Made by a program: the position numbers and the translations under genes. Below, piece by piece: positions 44,375 to 53,591 of a stretch of 64,000 bases of DNA (the stretch's first letter is position 1; each line of letters opens with the position of its first letter). Where the stretch lies: contig UBYX01000010.1 of the NCBI GenBank assembly GCA_900469955.1, positions 1 to 64,000 of the forward strand, written 5' to 3'. The notes under the pieces were generated by a model. It was not told where the DNA came from. It made no database searches and saw only the letters and a list, made by a program, of their open reading frames with translations. Source of the stretch: Hyphomicrobiales bacterium. GTDB lineage: Bacteria; Pseudomonadota; Alphaproteobacteria; Rhizobiales; Rhizobiaceae.

Positions 44375-45955
44375 CTACCCCATCCCCCGTAGCTCCTCCC
44401 GATGCCGGACCATCGCCAGGAACCGCCGGTAATCCCGGTCGTACTGCGCGGCGCGCGTGGGATTGGGCAGCCGCTGGGTGCCGCCGCTGTCCATCGCCTG
44501 TCCTGCTTCGGCAAGGCTGGCGAACAGGCCGCCGGCCACGGCCGCGATCATGGCCGTGCCGAGCAGCACGGCGTCTCGGTTTTCGGGGATCACAACCCGG
44601 CAACCGGTGACGTCGGCATAAAGCTCGACCAGCAGCGGATTGTTCACATGGCCGCCGGTGACATGCAGCGTCTCGAAACGGTAGCCGTAGCCGGCGAGCG
44701 TTTCGAGGATATGGCGGATGCCGAGCGCGATGGCGACCGAGGCACGCCAGTAGAGCCTGCAAAGCCCGTCGAAGGAGATGTCGAGGGTGAGGCCGCTGAT
44801 GACGCCGGTCGCATGCGGGTCGGCAAGCGGCGAGCGGTTGCCGTGGAAGTCCGGCAGGACATTGATGTCGGGCGCGAGATCAGGCCCCTCCGTCCTGCGC
44901 AATTCCTCGATGCGGGCGATGATGCGTCCGTGCAGGTCGGCCGTCGGCTCACCTCCGGCCGCGTGCATCCGCACCATATGGTCGAGTAACGCGCCGGCTG
45001 CCGACTGGCCGCCCTCGACCAGCCAGTAACCCGGCAGGATCGCCTCGTAATAGGGCCCCCAGAGGCTGCGGCCGGGCTTTGGATCCCGCGTGAAGGCGAC
45101 GATGCAGCTCGACGTGCCGCCGATCAGCGCCACGCTCGTCTCGAGCTTCGGACTGCCCGACGCGCCGCCGAGCACGCCGAAAGCGCCCGCATAGGCATCG
45201 ATCATGCCGGGCGCCACCTGGACGCCGGTATCGAGCCCTAGCTCTTCCGCCGCCTTCGCGCTGAGGCTGCCCATTGTGGCTCCGGCCGCAAACGTTTCGT
45301 CCGGCAGGCCGCCCTTTTCCTTGAGATCCTCCAGCCCGGCAAGTGCCCAGAAATCCGCGCTCCAGCCGGGTTTTTCATGGGCGAGGTAATTCCACTTGGC
45401 TGTCAGCGTGGAGCGGGAGCGGTGGGCCGAACCGGTCGCCTTCCAGGTGAGAAAATCGGCAAGGTCGAAGAAGTAACCCGCCCTCGCCCAGCTTTCGGGC
45501 AGATGTTTCTTCAGCCACATCAGCTTCGGCATTTCCATCTCCGGCGACAGCGAGCCGCCGGAAAATTCCAGCACCTTGTGGCCGGTGGCCGACAGCAGAT
45601 CGGCTTCCCGGATTGCCCGGTGATCGAGCCAGACGATAGTGTCCTGGGCGTCATTGCCCGTGGTGGAGACGCTGAGCTGGTTGCCGTCGCGATCACGGGC
45701 AACGAGCGAGCAGGTGGCGTCGAAGCCGATCGCGGCGATACGGTCCGCCGTTATGCCGGCGTCGGCCCGGGCTTCCTTCACGGCTCGGCAGGTAGCCGCC
45801 CAGATATCTTTGGAATCGTGTTCGGCGTGTTTTTCCTTCGGCCGGAACATCAAGATCGGATGCTTCGCCTTTGCTATCAGTCGCCCGTTGCGGTCAAAGA
45901 CGCCGGCGCGGGCGCTGCCCGTGCCGATATCGACCGCAACGAGGTGATCACGCAT
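44375..45955 (-). CDS. FGGY-family pentulose/polyol kinase
   Basis: 526 residues. The N-terminal phosphate motif is HLVAVDIGTGSARAGVFD, with LHVTGGHVNNPLLVELYADVTG in the C-terminal half. It resembles the FGGY pentulose kinases (ribulokinase/D-ribulokinase-like) rather than the xylulokinase at 14-15.5 kb. Start at 45955; the first 32 residues of the longest reading overlap the HAD gene and are not family-like. It closes the polyol operon and would phosphorylate the ketose made by MtlK. Confidence 0.85.
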   Translation of the reverse strand: MRDHLVAVDIGTGSARAGVFDRNGRLIAKAKHPILMFRPKEKHAEHDSKDIWAATCRAVKEARADAGITADRIAAIGFDATCSLVARDRDGNQLSVSTTGNDAQDTIVWLDHRAIREADLLSATGHKVLEFSGGSLSPEMEMPKLMWLKKHLPESWARAGYFFDLADFLTWKATGSAHRSRSTLTAKWNYLAHEKPGWSADFWALAGLEDLKEKGGLPDETFAAGATMGSLSAKAAEELGLDTGVQVAPGMIDAYAGAFGVLGGASGSPKLETSVALIGGTSSCIVAFTRDPKPGRSLWGPYYEAILPGYWLVEGGQSAAGALLDHMVRMHAAGGEPTADLHGRIIARIEELRRTEGPDLAPDINVLPDFHGNRSPLADPHATGVISGLTLDISFDGLCRLYWRASVAIALGIRHILETLAGYGYRFETLHVTGGHVNNPLLVELYADVTGCRVVIPENRDAVLLGTAMIAAVAGGLFASLAEAGQAMDSGGTQRLPNPTRAAQYDRDYRRFLAMVRHREELRGMG

Positions 45956-46001
45956 CCGGATTTGTTTCCTGTCCCTGTGCCTGTCCCATACGCCGCAAAA
46001 C

Positions 46002-46715
46002 CTAGGCCTGCGGAACGGAGCCGTTGCGGCCCTCGACATGTTTGCGGACAAGGTGGATCAAATCCGGCATCGCGTCAAACACGACTTCCGGGGAAAGCGC
46101 GTCGATCCTTTCCCGGTAGCCCGGAACCGAGGCATGCGAACCGCCGACGAAGGCAAAGACCGCCATCCCGGCACGGTGACCCGCCTCGATGCCGGCGGGG
46201 CTGTCCTCGATGACGATGCAATTTTCTGGGTCGGCGCCCATCTGGCTCGCCGCATGCAGGAAGAGGTCCGGAGCCGGTTTGCCTCTCGCCACCATTGCGG
46301 CGGAGAAGATGTTCGGTTCAAGCTTGTCGATGAGGCCCGTCAGGGTCAGGGACAGACGGATGCGCTCCGGTTGGCTGGACGACGCGACGCAATGGCGCAG
46401 ATCAAGGCCATCGAGAGCATCGGCAATGCCGGCCATGGGCTGCAATTCCTTGCGGAAGCGGGTGTAGAGGTCGTGGCGCATGTCTTCGAGAAAGCTCTCG
46501 TCCGCCTCGATGGCGAATTCTTCGCGCATGGTCTTGGTGATGGTGGCCAGGCTGCGGCCGAGGAAGCGGCGGTAGGCTTCCGCCTCCTCCATATTCAGAC
46601 CCTTGCGGCGCAGGGCATCCACCAGCACGCGGACCGAAACCGGTTCGCTGTCGACGAGGACCCCGTCGCAATCGAAGATTACCAGTGGTCCCGCCGTTTG
46701 AAGCACTTTTCCCAC
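46002..46715 (-). CDS. HAD-superfamily hydrolase (sugar phosphatase/phosphoglucomutase-like)
   Basis: 237 residues. Motif I is VIFDCDGVLVDSEP, motif II HCVASSSQPE, the Lys in ARGKPAPDLFLHAA and the acidic motif IVIEDSPAGIEAG. A cap domain follows motif I (about 30-90), the subclass I arrangement of beta-phosphoglucomutase-like phosphatases. Starts are GTG codons: 46715 or 46706, the latter with GGTGGG upstream. It overlaps none of mtlK (four bases apart). Confidence 0.87.
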   Translation of the reverse strand: MGKVLQTAGPLVIFDCDGVLVDSEPVSVRVLVDALRRKGLNMEEAEAYRRFLGRSLATITKTMREEFAIEADESFLEDMRHDLYTRFRKELQPMAGIADALDGLDLRHCVASSSQPERIRLSLTLTGLIDKLEPNIFSAAMVARGKPAPDLFLHAASQMGADPENCIVIEDSPAGIEAGHRAGMAVFAFVGGSHASVPGYRERIDALSPEVVFDAMPDLIHLVRKHVEGRNGSVPQA

Positions 46716-46718
46716 CCG

Positions 46719-48200
46719 TTATTTGACAAGTTCGTCCCGAAGGTAAAGTTCGAGCGTTCTGGCCGTCCCCTCCGTCCAGAGCGTCGAAAGCGCATGCGCG
46801 AAGCGCTTCCGGAACAGCTCGGATTTCGAAACCTCGCCGAAGATCTCGTCGAACACAAGAAAGGCGTCCGGGTTATCCCTGGCTTTCAGTGCGGCCTCGT
46901 GCAGGCGGTCGGCGCTGGCGTCGTTGAAGACGATTTCCCTGCCGCTGTCCGACGTACCGGCGAAGTAGCGGCACCAGAGCGCCGAGACCAGCGAGAGGCC
47001 GACAATGTCCTTGCCCTGCGCAAGCCGGTCGCGGGTGGACGGCAGGATGAATTTCGGCTGACGGTTGGAACCGTCCTGCGCCAGGCGCGGAATGGTGTCG
47101 CCGATCTTCGGATTGAGGAAGCGCCGCTCGATCAGGCCGTAATAGTCGTTGAGGTCGGTATCGGGCACGGGCGGCACGATCGGAATGATTTCGTCCTTTT
47201 CGAGCTTGGCGAGGAAGGCGCGGATCAGCGGATGCTCCATCGCCTCGTGCACGAAATGGATGTCGAGAAGGGCTGCCGGATAGGCGATCGCCGCATGCCC
47301 GCCGTTGAGGATACGGATCTTCATCAGCTCGTAGGGCGCGACGTCAGGCACGAACTGCACGCCGACCTCTTCCAGCCGCGGGCGGCCGGAGGGAAAATTG
47401 TCCTCCATCACCCATTGCTTGAACTCTTCGCAGAAGACCGGCCAGTTGTCGTCGATATCGAAGTCGTTCTTGAGGATGTCGATCTCCCGCTGGCCTGTCG
47501 CCGGCGTGATGCGGTCGACCATCGAGTTGGGGAACGCGACATTCTCGTGGATCCACTGGGCGAAATCCGGATCCGATAGTTTTGCAAGACCGATGACTGT
47601 GTTCTCCGTCACCTCGCCATTTCCGGGAATGTTGTCGCAGGACATGATGGTGAAGGGGGGAATATCCCGCGCCTTCCGCTCCCTGAGGCCGGACAGAATG
47701 AGGCCGAAGACGGTTTTCGGGCTATCCGGGTTCTTGCTGTCCTCGACCATCGCCGGATGGGCCGGATTGAAGTGACCGGCGGCATCGATGAAATAACCGC
47801 CTTCGGTGATCGTCATCGAGACGATGCGGATGGTAGGGTCTGCTAGCTTTTCGATGAGCGCCGCGGTTTCGCCGGGCGCGATGATATCGATCATCGGCGC
47901 AGTGATGCGGGCGGCCGTCTTGTTGTTGTCCTGCTCGACCACGGTCGTCAGGAAATCCTGGGCGGCGAGCTTGTCGCGCATCGCCGCGTCGGAGGGCATG
48001 ACACCCGCGCCGACGATCGCCCAGTCATGCGCCTTGCCGGTGTTGAACAGGTCGTCGAGATAGATCGCCTGGTGGGCACGGTGAAAATTGCCCACCCCGA
48101 AATGCAGGATGCCGGCGGTCAGGGCTTTCGGATCGTAAGCCGGCACGGCGGCGGTGGCCGCGGCGTCTTTCAAGCTCGCCAGCGAAAGCTTCACAGTCAT
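46719..48200 (-). CDS. mtlK: Mannitol dehydrogenase (polyol NAD-dependent, MtlK)
   Basis: Oxidises D-mannitol (or D-arabitol/sorbitol) to the ketose; cytoplasmic. 493 residues of the long-chain mannitol dehydrogenase family: ILHFGVGNFHRAHQAIYLDDLF (N-terminal NAD region), VSMTITEGGYF, FTIMSCDNIPGNG, ITPATG and KIRILNGGHAAIAYPAALL (the catalytic Lys region). It is in the smo operon, directly after smoK. Confidence 0.94.
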   Translation of the reverse strand: MTVKLSLASLKDAAATAAVPAYDPKALTAGILHFGVGNFHRAHQAIYLDDLFNTGKAHDWAIVGAGVMPSDAAMRDKLAAQDFLTTVVEQDNNKTAARITAPMIDIIAPGETAALIEKLADPTIRIVSMTITEGGYFIDAAGHFNPAHPAMVEDSKNPDSPKTVFGLILSGLRERKARDIPPFTIMSCDNIPGNGEVTENTVIGLAKLSDPDFAQWIHENVAFPNSMVDRITPATGQREIDILKNDFDIDDNWPVFCEEFKQWVMEDNFPSGRPRLEEVGVQFVPDVAPYELMKIRILNGGHAAIAYPAALLDIHFVHEAMEHPLIRAFLAKLEKDEIIPIVPPVPDTDLNDYYGLIERRFLNPKIGDTIPRLAQDGSNRQPKFILPSTRDRLAQGKDIVGLSLVSALWCRYFAGTSDSGREIVFNDASADRLHEAALKARDNPDAFLVFDEIFGEVSKSELFRKRFAHALSTLWTEGTARTLELYLRDELVK

Positions 48201-48222
48201 TTCTTTTACTCCGGTTTGGCCG

Positions 48223-49227
48223 TCAGGCTCGCAGGGCGCTGCCCTTGTCGTCGAAACGATGCAGCTTCGCCTCGTCCGGCGTCAGAAAAACCTTGTCGCC
48301 ATAATGCGCGCCGAACTCGCCGTCGCAGCGCGCGGTGATCTGCCCGATGCCGTCGACATCGAGATGCAGGAAGGTATCGGCGCCGAGATGCTCGGCGACC
48401 TTCACGGTGCCGGTCCAAAGCCCGCTGTCCTTCGAAAGGTTCAAGTGTTCCGGACGGATGCCGGCGGTCCTGGCATTCTTCGACTGCGCATAGGCGCCAT
48501 CGACGAAGTTCATCTTGGGCGAGCCGATGAAGCCCGCGACGAAGAGGTTGCGCGGGCTCTTGTAAAGGTCGAGCGGCGAGCCGACCTGCTCGATATTGCC
48601 GCGGTTCAGGACAACGATCTTGTCGGCCATGGTCATCGCTTCCACCTGGTCGTGGGTGACATAGACCATCGTCGTCTTGAGCTGATGATGCAGATCGCTG
48701 ATCTCGAGGCGCATCGTGCCGCGCAGGGCCGCGTCGAGGTTCGACAAAGGCTCGTCGAACAGGAAGGCGGAAGGCTCGCGAACGATCGCGCGGCCGATCG
48801 CCACGCGCTGCCGCTGACCGCCGGAAAGCTGCGATGGGCGGCGCTCGAGATAGTCGGTGAGGTTGAGCACCCGGGCGGCGTCCGTCACCTTCTTGTCGAT
48901 CACCGCCTTGTCGAGCTTTGCCATCTTCAGCGGAAAGGCGATGTTGTTCCGCACACTCATATGCGGATAGAGCGCGTAGGACTGGAAGACCATGGCAAGG
49001 CCGCGCTCAGCCGGGGCCGACTGGGTGACATCCTTGCCGTCGATCAAGATCTGGCCGCCGGAAACGTCTTCGAGACCGGCGATCAGCCGTAAGAGCGTGG
49101 ATTTGCCGCAGCCCGACGGGCCGACGAAGACGACAAATTCCCCATCGTTGATTTCGAGATCGATCGAAGGGATGACCTTCGCCTCGCCGAAGACCTTCGA
49201 CACATTTTTGAGCGTGATGCTGCCCAT
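48223..49227 (-). CDS. smoK: Polyol ABC transporter ATP-binding protein SmoK
   Basis: ATPase of the CUT1 family, 334 residues. Walker [17 protein letters not shown], signature [17 protein letters not shown], Walker [16 protein letters not shown] and the H-loop [12 protein letters not shown]-terminal TOBE/MOP-like domain follows. Neighbours match the rhizobial sorbitol/mannitol (smo) transporter. It could also serve related polyol importers, because CUT1 ATPases are similar. Confidence 0.9.
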   Translation of the reverse strand: MGSITLKNVSKVFGEAKVIPSIDLEINDGEFVVFVGPSGCGKSTLLRLIAGLEDVSGGQILIDGKDVTQSAPAERGLAMVFQSYALYPHMSVRNNIAFPLKMAKLDKAVIDKKVTDAARVLNLTDYLERRPSQLSGGQRQRVAIGRAIVREPSAFLFDEPLSNLDAALRGTMRLEISDLHHQLKTTMVYVTHDQVEAMTMADKIVVLNRGNIEQVGSPLDLYKSPRNLFVAGFIGSPKMNFVDGAYAQSKNARTAGIRPEHLNLSKDSGLWTGTVKVAEHLGADTFLHLDVDGIGQITARCDGEFGAHYGDKVFLTPDEAKLHRFDDKGSALRA

Positions 49228-49239
49228 GTCTTTCTTCCC

Positions 49240-50064
49240 TTACTTAACCGCGCCAAAGGTCAGGCCGCGAACGAGTTGTTTCTGAGAGAACCAGCCGAGG
49301 ATGAGGATCGGCGCGATCGCCATGGTCGAGGCTGCCGAAAGCTTCGCCCAGAACAACCCTTGCGGACTGGAGAACGAGGCGATGAAGGCCGTCAGCGGCG
49401 CCGCATTGGTTGTCGTCAGCCGGATCGTCCAGAAGGCTTCGTTCCAGGCGAGAATGATGTTCAAGAGCAACGTCGAGGCAATGCCGGGCACCGCCATCGG
49501 CGTCAGCACGTAGACGATCTCCTGCCACAACCCGGCGCCGTCCATGCGCGCTGCTTCCAGGATCTCGCCGGGAATCTCGCGGAAATAGGTGTAGAGCATC
49601 CACACCACGATCGGCAGGTTGATCAGCGTCAGCATGACGGTCAGTCCGATGCGCGTGTCGAGCAGTCCGAAATCGCGGAACATCAGATAGATCGGCACCA
49701 GCACCGCCACCGCCGGCATCATCTTGGTGGAAAGCATCCACATCAGGATGTCCTTGGTCCGCTTGGTCGGCGAGAACGCCATGGCCCAGGCAGACGGGAT
49801 GGCGATGATCAGCGCCAGGATGGTGGAGCCGACCGCCAGCACGACCGAGTTCATGAACGGCTTGAAATAATCCCGCTGCGTCTGCACCGTGACGTAGTTC
49901 TCAAACGTTCCCGAGGGAATGAGGCTGAAGCCCGCAATCGCTTCCGGCTCCGTCTTTAGGCTGGTGATCAGCGTATAGAGGATCGGGAAGAAGATGATGA
50001 GGGCGACGACCCAGGCCGCGACCGTGGCGGTGACCTTGTGTCTTGTGGTGACATTGCGAGCCAT
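49240..50064 (-). CDS. smoG: Polyol ABC transporter permease SmoG
   Basis: Inner-membrane permease, 274 residues and about six membrane segments. The EAA motif is EILEAARMDGAGLWQEIVYVLTPM and contacts SmoK. It follows smoF with a nine-base gap. The C-terminal FSQKQLVRGLTFGAVK is typical of MalG-type CUT1 permeases. Confidence 0.91.
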   Translation of the reverse strand: MARNVTTRHKVTATVAAWVVALIIFFPILYTLITSLKTEPEAIAGFSLIPSGTFENYVTVQTQRDYFKPFMNSVVLAVGSTILALIIAIPSAWAMAFSPTKRTKDILMWMLSTKMMPAVAVLVPIYLMFRDFGLLDTRIGLTVMLTLINLPIVVWMLYTYFREIPGEILEAARMDGAGLWQEIVYVLTPMAVPGIASTLLLNIILAWNEAFWTIRLTTTNAAPLTAFIASFSSPQGLFWAKLSAASTMAIAPILILGWFSQKQLVRGLTFGAVK

Positions 50065-50073
50065 ATCCGTCTC

Positions 50074-50946
50074 CTATCGATCCAGGTTCTTGCCGACCGC
50101 GCGCATCAGGAAGAAGGCGACGATATTGGCGAGCACGACCGCGATGATGCCGCCTGCCGAGGCGCCGCCGACGTCGTAGCCGAGTAGCGCCGTGCGGTAG
50201 ATCAGGAAGGCAAGGTTGGTGGAGGCATAACCGGGGCCGCCATTGGTGGTGACGAGGATTTCCGCATAGACGCCGAGCAGGAAGATCGTCTGGATCAGGA
50301 TGACGACCGTGATCGCCCGGGCCAGATGCGGCAGCACCAGATAGATGAAGCGGTTGAAGAAATTGGCGCCGTCCATTTCCGCCGCTTCCTTCTGTTCGCC
50401 GTCGAGCGACTGCAGCGCGGTGAGCAGGATGAGGGTCGCGAACGGCAGCCACTGCCAGGCGACGATGATGACGATCGAGAAAAGCGGATATTGCGCGAAC
50501 CAGTCGACGGGCCGGAGGCCGAAGAACTTGGCGATATCAGCCAGCACGCCGTAGCCCGGATGCATGATCATGTTCTTCCAGATCAGTGCCGCGACCGGCG
50601 GCATGACGAAGAAGGGCGAAATCACCAGAATGCGCACGACGCCCTGGCCGAAGATCGGCTGGTCGAGCAGCAGCGCGATCGCAATGCCGCCCACGACGGT
50701 GATCAACAGCACTCCGCCGACGATGACGAGCGTATTCCAGATCGACTGGAAGAAGGCCGGATCGGTGTAGAAATACTGGTAGTTGAAGAAACCGGCAAAG
50801 CTCACATTGCCGGGATTGAGCAGGTTGTAGTTCTGGAACGAGAACCACAACGTCATCGCCAGAGGAACGATCATCCAGACGAGAAGAAGCAAGACGGAGG
50901 GCGCCATCATCAGGCGCGCCAACGTTTTCGTGTTTTGCGTGGCCAT
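50074..50946 (-). CDS. smoF: Polyol ABC transporter permease SmoF
   Basis: Inner-membrane permease, 290 residues and about six membrane segments, MalF-like. The EAA motif region is QKEAAEMDGANFFNRFIYLVLPHL. It lies downstream of smoE, from which it is separated by about 150 bases that include a perfect 12-bp hairpin. Confidence 0.91.
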   Translation of the reverse strand: MATQNTKTLARLMMAPSVLLLLVWMIVPLAMTLWFSFQNYNLLNPGNVSFAGFFNYQYFYTDPAFFQSIWNTLVIVGGVLLITVVGGIAIALLLDQPIFGQGVVRILVISPFFVMPPVAALIWKNMIMHPGYGVLADIAKFFGLRPVDWFAQYPLFSIVIIVAWQWLPFATLILLTALQSLDGEQKEAAEMDGANFFNRFIYLVLPHLARAITVVILIQTIFLLGVYAEILVTTNGGPGYASTNLAFLIYRTALLGYDVGGASAGGIIAVVLANIVAFFLMRAVGKNLDR

Positions 50947-51049
50947 ATCGACGCCCTCCCTGAGTTGCCCCGCGCCTTTTTTCTTTGGGAAGGAGACCGG
51001 CGCAGGAACATCGCTACTTTTTGTTATGTCAGTGATGGATTGGAGACTG

Positions 51050-51080
51050 GGCCGCCCGGTTGAGAAGAAACCGGGCGGCC
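51050..51080. repeat. Perfect 12-bp inverted repeat between smoE and smoF
   Basis: GGCCGCCCGGTT (51050-51061) pairs with AACCGGGCGGCC (51069-51080) around a 7-base loop. It sits 13 bases after the smoE stop, with no U-run. It probably protects the 3' end of smoE RNA and reduces read-through to the permeases. Confidence 0.75.
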
Positions 51081-51093
51081 GGTGCTCGGGAGG

Positions 51094-52419
51094 TTACTTG
51101 ATGTAGCCGGCACGGGTCATTTCGCGCTTGGTGGCCGACTGGGCCTGCGCGAGCGCATCATCGACCGAGGACTGCCCGGCGATCACCGCCGAGAAGAGTT
51201 GGCCGACATTCGTGCCGATCGCCTGAAATTCAGGGATCGCGACGAACTGGCCGCCCGTATAGGGAACCGGCTTGACGGTCGGCTTGGTGATGTCGGCCGC
51301 ATCCATGGCCGCGAGCGTCGGAGCCGAGAAGGCTGCGGCCTTCTTGTATTCCGCGTTGTTGTAGAGCGAGGTGCGCGTGCCCGGAGGAACGTTCGCCCAG
51401 CCTTCCTTGGAGGCGACGAGCTGGGTGTATTCCTTGCTGGTTGCCCAGGAGATGAACTTCTGCGCCGCATCGCCCTTCTTGGAGGAAGTCGGTACGGCAA
51501 GGTTCCAGGACCACAGCCAGTTGCCGTGATTGTTCACGCCTTCCTTGGAGGGGAAGATTGCGTAACCGACCTTGTCGGCAACCGTCGATTCCTTCGGGTT
51601 GGAGACCATGGACGCTGCCACCGTGGCATCCATCCACATGCCGCACTTGCCCTGCTGGAAGAGCGTCAGGTTTTCGTTGAAGCCGTTCGAAGAAGCGCCC
51701 GACGGACCGGCATCCTTCATCAGGTCGACGTAGAACTGCAGCGCGCCCTTCCATTCCGGCTGATCGAACTGCGGGTTCCACTTCTCGTCGAACCAGCGAC
51801 CACCGAAAGAGTTGGCGAGCGCCGTGACGAAGGCCATGTTCTCGCCCCAGCCGGCCTTGCCGCGCAGGCAGATACCGTTGACGTCGTTGGCGCGATCGGT
51901 GATCTTGCGGGCCGCATCGCCGATGAATTCCCAGGTCGGGCTTTCCGGCATCTTGAGCCCGGCCTTGTCGAACAGGTCCTTGCGATACATGATCATCGCC
52001 GACTCGCCGTAGAACGGCGCGGCGTAAAGCTTGCCTTCGACCGTCAGGCCGCCTTTGATCGCCGGAAGAATGTCGCTGGCGTCGTATTTGTCGCCGAGCT
52101 TGTTGAGCTCCAGCAGCCAGCCCTGTTTTGCCCAGATCGGAACTTCGTAGTTGCCGATCGTCAGGATGTCGTACTGACCACCCTTGGTGGCGATGTCGGT
52201 GGTGACGCGCTCGCGCAGCACGTTTTCTTCCAGCGTAACCCAGTTGATCTGGATATCCGGATTGGCCTTGGTGAACTCCGAGGTCAGGCCCTGCATGCGG
52301 ACCATGTCGCTGTTATTGACCGTTGCGATGGTGAGGGTTTCGGCCGAGGCCGCGGTGGAAAAAATGCCGGCAAACGCCAGCGCCGAGCAGGCGCCCAGCA
52401 AAACCGTCTTCAATGTCAT
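51094..52419 (-). CDS. smoE: Polyol-binding protein SmoE of the ABC transporter
   Basis: Periplasmic solute-binding protein, 441 residues. The signal peptide MTLKTVLLGACSALAFAGIF ends near ASAE. The mature domain is of the CUT1 family 1 (MalE-like) type: TIATVNNSDMVRMQGLTSEF, AAPFYGESAMIMYRKDLFDKAG, LWSWNLAVPTSSK and KGDAAQKFISWATSKEY. GGGAGGAAGAT precedes the ATG. First gene of the smo operon, downstream of its regulator. Confidence 0.92.
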   Translation of the reverse strand: MTLKTVLLGACSALAFAGIFSTAASAETLTIATVNNSDMVRMQGLTSEFTKANPDIQINWVTLEENVLRERVTTDIATKGGQYDILTIGNYEVPIWAKQGWLLELNKLGDKYDASDILPAIKGGLTVEGKLYAAPFYGESAMIMYRKDLFDKAGLKMPESPTWEFIGDAARKITDRANDVNGICLRGKAGWGENMAFVTALANSFGGRWFDEKWNPQFDQPEWKGALQFYVDLMKDAGPSGASSNGFNENLTLFQQGKCGMWMDATVAASMVSNPKESTVADKVGYAIFPSKEGVNNHGNWLWSWNLAVPTSSKKGDAAQKFISWATSKEYTQLVASKEGWANVPPGTRTSLYNNAEYKKAAAFSAPTLAAMDAADITKPTVKPVPYTGGQFVAIPEFQAIGTNVGQLFSAVIAGQSSVDDALAQAQSATKREMTRAGYIK

Positions 52420-52436
52420 ATCTTCCTCCCAGAAGA

Positions 52437-52476
52437 TGAGTAACGAGCATTCGCTTTGCTCATGGGCAATTACTCA
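52437..52476. promoter_or_regulatory. Nested inverted repeats upstream of smoE, probable SorC-type operator
   Basis: The outer pair TGAGTAA (52437-52443) and TTACTCA (52470-52476) encloses the inner pair GAGCA (52445-52449) and TGCTC (52457-52461). The centre is about 37 bases upstream of the smoE start. TTTGCTCA-like half-sites recur near 52560. Confidence 0.55.
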
Positions 52477-52564
52477 CCAGCGGATGCGAAAAGTCAATCG
52501 CCTTTCGTCGCTGCACTGCAGCGGAGACAGGACATGCTATTGATTCAACAATGGATAATTTTGC

Positions 52565-53518
52565 TCAGGCGGAGAGCAATTGCTCCGCAGTGGCTTCATC
52601 CGTGATGATGCCGTTGATGATTTTCCCCTTCAGGGCGCCGGATATCGCCGCCAGCTTCTTCTTGCCCAGGGCGATTCCGATGACGGAAGACTTCTCGCGG
52701 GACGGGATCGGCACGCTGGCAACACGATCGTTGATGGAATTGCCGAGCAGCTGTCCCTGGCGGTCGTAGACCCAGCCGCAGATCTCTCCGGCGGCGCCAT
52801 TCTTGACCAAGGTCAGCATCTCTTCCCTGCCGAGAAACCCGTCGACGCAGAGAGGTCCGTCGACGCCGAGTTCGCCGATGCCAACGAACGTCACGTCCGC
52901 CTGGGCACCGAGCTGAAGTGTCGAGCGGACCAGCGCCTGGTCATGCAGCGTTTCGCGCTCTTCGGCCGACGAACAGAGGACCGGCAGCGGCATGGGGAAA
53001 TGTCTGGCCTTGATGGCATCCGCCATCGAGAAGATGACGTTGTAGAAAGCCGCCGAGCCGTCCGGGCCGATATTGCCGGTGAGCGAAACGATCCGGTGCT
53101 GCAGACATTCCATCGGCGGCAACTGGTCGACGGCGGCTTTCAGCGTACGGCCCGTGCCGATCGCGATGATGATCGGGTCCGGACGTTTTAGCCAACGCTC
53201 GATCTCGGCAGCGGCCGCCTCGGCGATGCCGACGGTGCTGGACGAACCGGCGGGATCGCTCGGCACGACCTCGGCGTGGCGCAGGCCGTATTTCTTCCGC
53301 AATGCTTCAGCGAGTTCCAGGCAGGCCGCGATCGGATGATCGAGACGCACCTTGATGAGACGCTCGGCAACGGCGAGCGACACCAGCCGCTGCGCCGATT
53401 GCCTGGAAATGCTCATGGCCGCAGCGATCTCGTCCTGGGTGCGCCCCGCGACATAATAGAGCCACCCGGCCCGCGCCGCATCATCGAGCCGTCCTTGCGT
53501 ATCAGACCGTTTCGCCAT
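52565..53518 (-). CDS. SorC-family regulator of the smo/mtlK operon
   Basis: 317 residues. N-terminal HTH DEIAAAMSISRQSAQRLVSLA, then the SorC sugar-sensing domain (IIAIGTGRTLKAAVDQL, VSLTGNIGPDGSAAFYN, CGWVYDRQGQLLGN, GKKKLAAISGALKG). The ATG at 53518 has GGAGGAG; the TTG at 53569 is a weaker upstream start. It is transcribed in the same direction as smoE and probably senses a sugar phosphate or polyol. Confidence 0.9.
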   Translation of the reverse strand: MAKRSDTQGRLDDAARAGWLYYVAGRTQDEIAAAMSISRQSAQRLVSLAVAERLIKVRLDHPIAACLELAEALRKKYGLRHAEVVPSDPAGSSSTVGIAEAAAAEIERWLKRPDPIIIAIGTGRTLKAAVDQLPPMECLQHRIVSLTGNIGPDGSAAFYNVIFSMADAIKARHFPMPLPVLCSSAEERETLHDQALVRSTLQLGAQADVTFVGIGELGVDGPLCVDGFLGREEMLTLVKNGAAGEICGWVYDRQGQLLGNSINDRVASVPIPSREKSSVIGIALGKKKLAAISGALKGKIINGIITDEATAEQLLSA

Positions 53519-53591
53519 GGCAGAAATCTCCTCCGCGTGTTGCTGCCACGTTTTGCGAGTCTCTGTCAAACGGCCGAAAACAAAACCATGA

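Noticed and set aside
43171..44400. Integrated island around the HsdR-N gene
   Set aside because: Only one atypical gene; no integrase, tRNA or flanking direct repeat was found, so a defined mobile element cannot be claimed.
46038..47579. 513-codon plus-strand frame opposite HAD and mtlK
   Set aside because: Shadow frame; both minus-strand genes have clear motifs.
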